Both the position numbers and the translations under genes were made by a program. 7,855 nucleotides of DNA from Saprospiraceae bacterium (GTDB lineage: Bacteria > Bacteroidota > Bacteroidia > Chitinophagales > Saprospiraceae), in assembly GCA_013042795.1 (NCBI GenBank), contig JABDPK010000024.1:1-7855 (forward strand). Reading direction: 5' to 3'. Below are positions 1-4,957 of the stretch, one piece after another (the first letter of the stretch is position 1; each line of letters begins with the position of its first letter). The notes below the pieces were generated by a model that saw only the letters and a list, made by a program, of their open reading frames with translations, did no database searches and was not told the origin of the DNA.

Positions 1-200
1 CCCAATACTTCAATTGACCCTGCATTGATATCGATTAAACCAAGGATCGACTTAAAAAGGGTGGATTTTCACGCGCCATTTGGACAGATAACACAAAATA
101 CATTTCCTGCATCTATGTCAAGGTGGATATTGGTGAGGACCCTTTTATTGCCATATGAAACTGAAAGCCCTTTAATAAGGATATGGATTTGTTCAGCCAT
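1..200 (-). pseudogene. Metal ABC transporter ATP-binding protein, 5' part only, stop in Walker A
   Basis: The reverse strand reads from ATG at 200 into the N-terminus of an ABC ATPase of the ZnuC/MntB/TroB kind, which would energise metal import together with the binding protein encoded upstream. An A-loop-like SYGNKRVL segment (about residues 15-22) is followed by a Walker A region reading CPNGA-stop-KST, then LFKSILGL and a GSIEVLG segment. The family motif is GPNGAGKST, so the first glycine has become Cys39 (TGT) and the second glycine, codon 44, is TGA at 71-69. No in-frame ATG follows the stop within the window. The start overlaps the preceding gene's TAA by one base (TAATG), which supports this start and translational coupling. 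The rest of the gene and any permease gene lie off the edge. Identity as an ABC ATPase is nearly certain. Whether it is a true pseudogene or a sequencing artefact cannot be settled here. Confidence 0.8.
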
Positions 201-1198
201 TATTTGTTGAGTTTAATAATCAGTAACAACAGACCGAGGACAAAGAAAAGCCCGACGATCAGGTATGGCCAGAGGGAGCCTGATTCGGATTTGTTTAGAT
301 TATCAGGATTAATTTCATGACTTAAGGCATCTACGATGACATCTGTGTTGTGTTTTAACATATTGATATATGAATTGCCATGGCTGTCCTCATCACCAAT
401 TGAATCAGCATATAGCTCTCCACCAATCATGACATTGTTGTCTTTTGCAACTTGTTGAATCAATTTTGGATTGATGGTACTCTCAATAAAAATGGCAGGA
501 ATGCCGGTTTCTTTGATTGTTTTTGAAATTCTGATCATGTCTGATGTCTGGGCTTCAGATTCTGTGCTGATGCCCATCATTGCCTCCAGTCTCAGTCCAT
601 ATCTTTTCCCGTAGTATTCAAAAGCATCATGTGATGTGATAAGTACGCGTTTTTCTTCCGGAATTTCTGAAATTCTCTTGATGATATAATCATCCAGTTC
701 TTTAAGCTTTTTCGTATAGGTTTGGAAATTTGCATTGAATTCATCAGCCTTATCCGGTAAAAGCGAAATGAGTGCATCTTTGATGTTTCTGGTATAAATC
801 TGACCATTTTTTACATCCATCCATGCATGCGGGTCGAAAGAGTCCTTGTATTTGGAACTGCTGATAGGAACAATTCCTGAAGTGACTGTATCGGTTATTG
901 CTTTTGTTCCCGAGTTCGCGATAAGTTCCAGAATCCATCCTTCGAAAGTCAGCCCGTTAATAAAAATAAGATCTGCTTCATATACAAGTTGAGCATCTGC
1001 AGGTGTGGGTTCATACAAATGCGGATCACCACCAATGGGAACAATCAAACCATGTTCAACATGATCTCCTGCAATATTTTTAGTTATATCCCATATCATT
1101 GATGCAGAGCAAACAACCTTGGGTTTTTGTGCTGCAAGCGTAAGTCCTGCAGTTATGAAATAACTCAAAAAAATAAATCTACCAATGATACTTTTCAT
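200..1198 (-). CDS. Metal (Mn/Zn) ABC transporter substrate-binding protein with C-terminal membrane anchor
   Basis: This 332-residue protein is a cluster A-I solute-binding protein (ZnuA/TroA/MntC/PsaA family) that would capture a divalent metal in the periplasm and deliver it to the ABC importer. Residues 1-23 form a signal peptide, with likely cleavage near LAA-Q. Metal-ligand motifs are visible: GGDPHLYEPTPAD with His60, DPHAWMD with His124, SHDAFEYYGKRYG with His190, and LYADSIG with Asp265. A His-His-His-Asp set resembles TroA; the Mn-specific PsaA and MntC have Glu at the third position. The His-rich acidic loop of many zinc proteins is absent. Residues about 308-330 form a strongly hydrophobic segment ending KLNK, so the protein is probably tethered to the inner membrane. 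Its ATG overlaps the regulator's TGA (ATGA), and its TAA overlaps the ATPase start. Mn versus Zn cannot be decided from sequence alone. Confidence 0.93.
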   Translation of the reverse strand: MKSIIGRFIFLSYFITAGLTLAAQKPKVVCSASMIWDITKNIAGDHVEHGLIVPIGGDPHLYEPTPADAQLVYEADLIFINGLTFEGWILELIANSGTKAITDTVTSGIVPISSSKYKDSFDPHAWMDVKNGQIYTRNIKDALISLLPDKADEFNANFQTYTKKLKELDDYIIKRISEIPEEKRVLITSHDAFEYYGKRYGLRLEAMMGISTESEAQTSDMIRISKTIKETGIPAIFIESTINPKLIQQVAKDNNVMIGGELYADSIGDEDSHGNSYINMLKHNTDVIVDALSHEINPDNLNKSESGSLWPYLIVGLFFVLGLLLLIIKLNK

Positions 1199-1863
1199 AA
1201 TAACTGGGATTTTTTTACAAAAATGTTTTTGGATACTTTATTGGACAGGATGGCTTCATTTTGATCATCAATGATGACATGCATCGAATGGTCAAACTCA
1301 ATATGTTCTTTGACTTCAATTCTTGTACCCAGGTTTATTTCAAGTTTATTGAGATATTTCAGAAAAGCATTGTCATGTTCCCTGACACCAACGACACTGC
1401 CTTTTTCACCAATGCACAGATTGAATAATGAATCCTGGGACCTTAAGGTGAATTTCCCTTCAGCATTTGGTATTGGATCTCCATGTGGATCATATTTTGG
1501 GTGTCCGAGATAATGGTCAAGCTTTTCTATCAGCGCTTCGGATTGAATATGCTCAAGTTGTTCGGCAATATCATGGACTTCATCCCAGGAGAAATTCAGT
1601 TTATTTACAAGGAATACTTCCCATAGCCGATGTTTTCTGATCAGTTTTATGGCCATATCTATGCCTTTGGAAGTCAGGTATACGCCTTTATATTTCTCAT
1701 AATGGAAATATTCTTTTTCTGATAGTCGCTTCAGCATATCTGTGACAGATGCCGCTGATGTAGAAAGGTGTTTGGCAATGGCATTCGTATTTGCGGATCC
1801 CTGGTTTTTTTCCGTGATTTTGAAAATCGCCTTGATATAGTCTTCTTCAGTTCTGGTGGCCAT
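1195..1863 (-). CDS. mntR: DtxR/MntR-family metal-dependent transcriptional regulator
   Basis: This 222-residue two-domain DtxR-family regulator should bind operator DNA when loaded with metal and repress the metal importer downstream. Residues 1-62 are a winged helix with EDYIKAIF at the start, a recognition helix around TSAASVTDMLKRL, and a wing ending YEKYKGVYLT. Residues about 65-142 are the dimerisation and metal-binding domain, with KHRLWEVFL, VHDIAEQLEHI and the DPHGDPIP signature. Residues about 145-218 look like the FeoA/SH3-like C-terminal domain. By alignment from memory, Asp8, Glu101, Glu104 and His105 occupy the primary metal site. Asp8 and Glu101 match the manganese regulator MntR, whereas iron-type DtxR has Met and Cys there. 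His78, Glu82 and His97 match the ancillary site. Lys11 replaces MntR Glu11. An in-frame TAA 15 bases upstream fixes the start at 1863. The gene heads the operon, and its stop overlaps the next start. Confidence 0.92.
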   Translation of the reverse strand: MATRTEEDYIKAIFKITEKNQGSANTNAIAKHLSTSAASVTDMLKRLSEKEYFHYEKYKGVYLTSKGIDMAIKLIRKHRLWEVFLVNKLNFSWDEVHDIAEQLEHIQSEALIEKLDHYLGHPKYDPHGDPIPNAEGKFTLRSQDSLFNLCIGEKGSVVGVREHDNAFLKYLNKLEINLGTRIEVKEHIEFDHSMHVIIDDQNEAILSNKVSKNIFVKKSQLL

Positions 1864-1879
1864 AGCTGTATTTTGTTAC

Positions 1880-1887
1880 CAAATATA
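1880..1887 (-). promoter_or_regulatory. Putative -7 promoter element of the metal operon
   Basis: The minus strand reads TATATTTG, an exact match to the Bacteroidetes -7 form TAnnTTTG, 16 bases upstream of the regulator ATG. Nineteen bases further upstream is only TTAA, a weak -33 element, as expected of a promoter whose -33 lies inside an operator. The implied leader is very short (about 10 bases). The region is AT-rich, so a chance match is possible. Confidence 0.5.
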
Positions 1888-1895
1888 TGAAAATA

Positions 1896-1911
1896 TTTAG
1901 ATTAGCTTAAA
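1896..1911. promoter_or_regulatory. Putative DtxR/MntR-type operator
   Basis: The plus strand reads TTTAGATTAGCTTAAA. Against the classical 19-base DtxR box (TTAGGTTAGCCTAACCTAA) the stretch from 1897 agrees at 13 of 19 positions, all but one of them in the first 14. It is an imperfect dyad with TTTA and TAAA arms around a TA centre. It lies between the regulator's -7 element and its -33 position, a normal place for an autorepressing operator. Binding by the adjacent regulator is inference. Confidence 0.45.
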
Positions 1912-1917
1912 AATATA

Positions 1918-1933
1918 TTTCAGTTAATTTAAA
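1918..1933. promoter_or_regulatory. Possible second regulator half-copy, 22 bp from the first
   Basis: TTTCAGTTAATTTAAA shares 11 of 16 positions with the putative operator at 1896-1911 and is itself a dyad at 12 of 16 positions. The 22-base spacing puts the two on the same helix face. AT-richness makes chance similarity a real alternative. Confidence 0.25.
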
Positions 1934-1985
1934 ATAGATGGATAAGAAATGATATAATCTGCATTCATTATTGTTATTAGGAATG

Positions 1986-2016
1986 TTTGCAATCCGTAAA
2001 AATCCCATTACTTTTG
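1986..2016 (+). promoter_or_regulatory. Bacteroidetes-type promoter of hppA
   Basis: TTTG at 1986-1989 and TACTTTTG at 2009-2016 match the -33 (TTTG) and -7 (TAnnTTTG) elements exactly, with a 19-base spacer. Transcription would begin near 2021-2025, leaving a leader of roughly 30 bases before the ATG at 2056. The leader is A-rich and has no Shine-Dalgarno sequence, as is usual in this phylum. Confidence 0.7.
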
Positions 2017-2055
2017 CAGCCTCAATTTAAAACTAAAAACAAAATTCTTATTTAT

Positions 2056-4251
2056 ATGGGACAGAACTTGATATATATGATTCCAGTTTTCGGGATCATT
2101 GCGTTATTATACACCTTTTGGAAATCTTCATGGGTGGCCAAACAAGAAGTAGGCACTGAAAAAATGGGCAGGATTGCTGACAATATTGCTGATGGTGCCA
2201 TGGCTTTTCTAAAGGCTGAGTACAGGGTGTTATCCATTTTTGTGTTGGTAGTAGCCATATTAATGGCATGGAGCGGAATGAATGATGGATCACACTGGCT
2301 TGTTGCATTGTCATTTATACTTGGAGCCCTTTGTTCAGGACTGGCTGGATTTATCGGTATGCGTGTAGCTACAAAAGCCAATGTCCGTACAACAAATGCA
2401 GCAAGAACCGGATTAGCAAAAGCATTGGAAGTGGCATTCGCAGGAGGATCTGTAATGGGTCTTGGCGTTGTTGGGCTTGGCGTTCTTGGTTTGGGTACCT
2501 TATTCCTTGTTTATTCCCAGATGTTTGGTGTTGAGACACAATCCATGGTTCAGAGAGTAATCACCATTTTGACAGGATTTTCATTCGGTGCATCATCAAT
2601 TGCATTGTTTGCGAGAGTGGGCGGAGGTATTTATACCAAAGCTGCTGATGTCGGTGCTGACCTCGTAGGAAAAGTAGAAGCAGGTATCCCCGAAGATCAC
2701 CCCTTGAACCCGGCAACAATTGCCGATAACGTAGGAGATAATGTTGGTGATGTAGCTGGAATGGGAGCTGACCTTTTTGAATCTTATGTTGGTTCAATCA
2801 TCGGAACAATGGTATTAGGAGCGGCCTTCATGGGACTTACAGGTTTCGAAGGCACTAATGATTTTGGTGGTATGAATGCTGTGATTCTTCCATTGGTTCT
2901 TGCCAGTATAGGTATCATTACTTCAATCATCGGGACTTTCTTTGTAAGAGTAAAAGAAGGTGGTAATCCTCAAAAAGCATTAAATGCCGGTGAGTTTGTT
3001 TCCGCTGGTATCATGCTCGTAGCCACATATCTTATTGTTGAATGGTTGTTACCTAATACATGGACCATCGGAGGTAAGGAATTTACTTCATTTGGTGTTT
3101 TCGTTGCAGTAATCTTTGGACTTGTTGCCGGACTCCTGATCGGAATGATTACAGAATTTTATACTGGAACGGGAACCAAACCTGTTAAATCGATTGTGAA
3201 ACAGTCATTGACTGGTTCTGCAACAAATATAATTGCAGGTTTGGGTGTAGGGATGCAGTCTACAGCATTACCAATCCTTGTATTGGCAGTAGCTATTATC
3301 GGTGCACATCATTTTGCAGGATTATACGGAATTGCAATTGCTGCAGTAGGTATGCTTTCAAATACAGGTATCCAGTTGGCTGTTGACGCCTATGGACCGA
3401 TTTCCGATAATGCAGGAGGAATTGCTGAAATGGCAGAATTGCCAAAAGAAGTCAGGGGACGCACAGACAAATTGGATGCAGTAGGTAATACGACTGCAGC
3501 TATCGGGAAAGGTTTTGCAATCGGATCAGCAGCTTTAACAGCATTGGCACTATTTGCAGCATATATGACAACTGTAGGAATCAATTCTATCAATATAGCT
3601 GAACCGGTGGTCATGGCTGGTTTATTGATCGGAGGAATGTTACCTTTCTTATTCTCCGCACTTTCAATGAATGCTGTGGGTAGGGCAGCCATGGATATGA
3701 TCACTGAAGTAAGGAGACAGTTTAAAAATATTCCTGAACTGACTGCGGCACTGGAAGTAATGAGAAAGAATGACGATAAGGAATTTGCAGATTGGTCAGA
3801 AGCAGATCAGAAGACCTTTGAAGCGGCTGACGGGAAAGCAGAATATGGTAAGTGTGTAGAAATTTCTACGGCTGCTTCGATCAGGGAAATGGTATTACCA
3901 GGTCTTTTAGCAGTGATTACACCTGTTGTCATCGGCTTCGGACCCGGGATGTTTGGAAGTGATATGGGTCCTGAAATGTTAGGTGGTCTCCTGGCAGGAG
4001 TAACCGTTTGTGGTGTTTTGATGGCTATTTTTCAATCAAATGCAGGAGGTGCTTGGGATAATGCCAAGAAAATGTTCGAAGAAGGTGTAGAGATCAATGG
4101 TCAGATGTATTACAAAGGATCTGAACCACACAAAGCGACAGTCGTTGGAGATACAGTAGGTGATCCATTTAAAGATACCTCTGGTCCATCATTGAATATA
4201 TTATTGAAATTGATGTCAGTTGTAGCGCTGGTTATTGCGCCGCTCCTCTAA
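2056..4251 (+). CDS. hppA: Membrane-bound K+-dependent ion-translocating pyrophosphatase
   Basis: This 731-residue integral membrane protein hydrolyses PPi to phosphate and pumps Na+ and/or H+ across the cytoplasmic membrane. It has about 16 hydrophobic helices, the usual family size. The substrate site is intact: [11 protein letters not shown] (Asp198, Asp202, Lys206), DNVGDNVGD (Asp224, 228, 232), [11 protein letters not shown] from 445, WDNAKK from 667 and [10 protein letters not shown] from 698. [10 protein letters not shown] carries Ala481 and Gly484, the K+-dependent signature; K+-independent enzymes have Lys and Thr. Glu242 in DLFESY sits where Na+-pumping enzymes keep their gate glutamate, but some Bacteroidota H+-pumps may share it, so the ion is unsettled. 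A hydrophilic loop at about 561-596 is some 25-30 residues longer than in the Thermotoga enzyme, as I recall for this phylum. An in-frame TTG at 1987 would add 23 residues but lies inside the promoter, so ATG 2056 is preferred. Confidence 0.96.
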   Translation: MGQNLIYMIPVFGIIALLYTFWKSSWVAKQEVGTEKMGRIADNIADGAMAFLKAEYRVLSIFVLVVAILMAWSGMNDGSHWLVALSFILGALCSGLAGFIGMRVATKANVRTTNAARTGLAKALEVAFAGGSVMGLGVVGLGVLGLGTLFLVYSQMFGVETQSMVQRVITILTGFSFGASSIALFARVGGGIYTKAADVGADLVGKVEAGIPEDHPLNPATIADNVGDNVGDVAGMGADLFESYVGSIIGTMVLGAAFMGLTGFEGTNDFGGMNAVILPLVLASIGIITSIIGTFFVRVKEGGNPQKALNAGEFVSAGIMLVATYLIVEWLLPNTWTIGGKEFTSFGVFVAVIFGLVAGLLIGMITEFYTGTGTKPVKSIVKQSLTGSATNIIAGLGVGMQSTALPILVLAVAIIGAHHFAGLYGIAIAAVGMLSNTGIQLAVDAYGPISDNAGGIAEMAELPKEVRGRTDKLDAVGNTTAAIGKGFAIGSAALTALALFAAYMTTVGINSINIAEPVVMAGLLIGGMLPFLFSALSMNAVGRAAMDMITEVRRQFKNIPELTAALEVMRKNDDKEFADWSEADQKTFEAADGKAEYGKCVEISTAASIREMVLPGLLAVITPVVIGFGPGMFGSDMGPEMLGGLLAGVTVCGVLMAIFQSNAGGAWDNAKKMFEEGVEINGQMYYKGSEPHKATVVGDTVGDPFKDTSGPSLNILLKLMSVVALVIAPLL

Positions 4252-4271
4252 TCGATTTCATTTTGCAATAG

Positions 4272-4305
4272 AAAAAGGCATGGCATCAGTCATGCCTTTT
4301 TTTTT
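4272..4305 (+). terminator. Intrinsic terminator of hppA
   Basis: A perfect 11-base-pair stem, AAAAAGGCATG with CATGCCTTTTT, encloses an 8-base loop (GCATCAGT) and runs into an uninterrupted T tract. It begins 20 bases after the hppA stop. It separates hppA from the next gene. Confidence 0.9.
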
Positions 4306-4421
4306 GTTTTCAGACATAATATAATTCCGGATATTATATGAAATTAAGTTGTATATATTAATTATATATATAATTGCCTATTTTTATTGCGATAAATATC
4401 TAACCAATAAAATATAATATT

Positions 4422-4841
4422 ATGAATAAGTCTACCATCATTGCTGGTTTGGGTGGTTTTGTTGTATTGTTTATTCTTAATTACCTGTTCTATGGCATGT
4501 CAGGTCTTATGGACGGTTATGCAACAGAAGCAGGTGAGGCGGTATCTAAAGGAGAAGATATGAGTATGCCACTCCTTATTGCAGGACACCTCATATCTTG
4601 TCTTGTATTATCATTTGTTTATTCCAAATGGGCCAGGGGCTCACATAGCTTTGGACATGGGTTTCAACTTGGTGCGTTAATTGGAGTTTTGCTTGGTTTT
4701 GGTTTGGGATTGATATGGCTGGCCACATCCAGTTTTATGAGTTCAACTGGCCATATCGTGGATGGTATTTGGCAAATTGTTTCATATGGTATAACATGTG
4801 GCGTTATTTCTGTGATCTATGGAATGACGGATAAGGAATAG
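4422..4841 (+). CDS. Small four-helix membrane protein of unknown function
   Basis: This 139-residue protein has four predicted membrane segments, at about 6-26, 48-68, 80-103 and 113-134, and almost no soluble part. The first helix ends in NYLFYGMSGL and is followed by an acidic linker (residues 31-47). The second helix leads into a short basic stretch, YSKWARG, and the third and fourth are glycine-rich. The layout recalls uncharacterised Bacteroidota proteins with a GWLIYG-like first helix and a KWA motif after the second, which I remember only as hypothetical. No catalytic or transport motif is visible. It is a stand-alone gene between two terminators, with an AT-rich leader, no Shine-Dalgarno sequence and no promoter I can place confidently. 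ATG 4422 is the first start in the frame and opens directly into the first helix. It is probably a real gene, judging by its clean helices and its own terminator. Confidence 0.8.
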   Translation: MNKSTIIAGLGGFVVLFILNYLFYGMSGLMDGYATEAGEAVSKGEDMSMPLLIAGHLISCLVLSFVYSKWARGSHSFGHGFQLGALIGVLLGFGLGLIWLATSSFMSSTGHIVDGIWQIVSYGITCGVISVIYGMTDKE

Positions 4842-4867
4842 AAAATCATAACACTTATACTGGAATT

Positions 4868-4901
4868 AAGAGCTTTCTTTAATTAGAAGGCTCTTTTTTT
4901 T
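4868..4901 (+). terminator. Intrinsic terminator of the four-helix membrane protein gene
   Basis: AAGAGCTTTC at 4868-4877 pairs with GAAGGCTCTT at 4886-4895 (ten pairs, one G-U) around the loop TTTAATTA, followed by a run of T to 4901. It lies 27 bases after the TAG stop and 57 bases before the next gene's start, so that gene needs its own promoter. Confidence 0.88.
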
Positions 4902-4957
4902 GTCATAATATTTTATCTTTTGATCCATTTTAAAAAAAATAAAGTCAAACGCCTCCT

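Noticed and set aside
69..71. UGA read as glycine (alternative genetic code) in the ATPase
   Set aside because: The stop replaces a glycine, which is suggestive, but TGA ends the neighbouring regulator at the expected family length, the organism looks like Bacteroidota, and recoding would not explain Cys at the other P-loop glycine.
25..210. Plus-strand 61-codon open frame
   Set aside because: It is the antisense of the ABC ATPase gene, whose minus-strand translation shows clear family motifs on both sides of the stop.
1271..1513. Plus-strand open frame of 80 codons
   Set aside because: It is antisense to the well-supported DtxR/MntR-family gene and its translation resembles nothing.
1987..2055. 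TTG-initiated extension of hppA
   Set aside because: It overlaps the -33 and -7 elements of a consensus promoter, and the extra residues are not part of the first membrane helix.
2052..3704. Minus-strand open frames opposite hppA (2052-2381, 2096-2314, 2561-2797, 3390-3704)
   Set aside because: They are shadows of a highly conserved coding sequence, with no family features of their own.
4316..4337. Inverted repeat ATAATAT / ATATTAT around AATTCCGG as a terminator or operator
   Set aside because: The seven-pair stem is made only of A and T, has no T tract, and follows directly after a strong terminator; it is expected by chance in such AT-rich DNA.
4951..4957. GCCTCCT just before the start at 4958 as a ribosome binding site
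   Set aside because: It resembles the anti-Shine-Dalgarno sequence, not its complement, and lies too close to the ATG.
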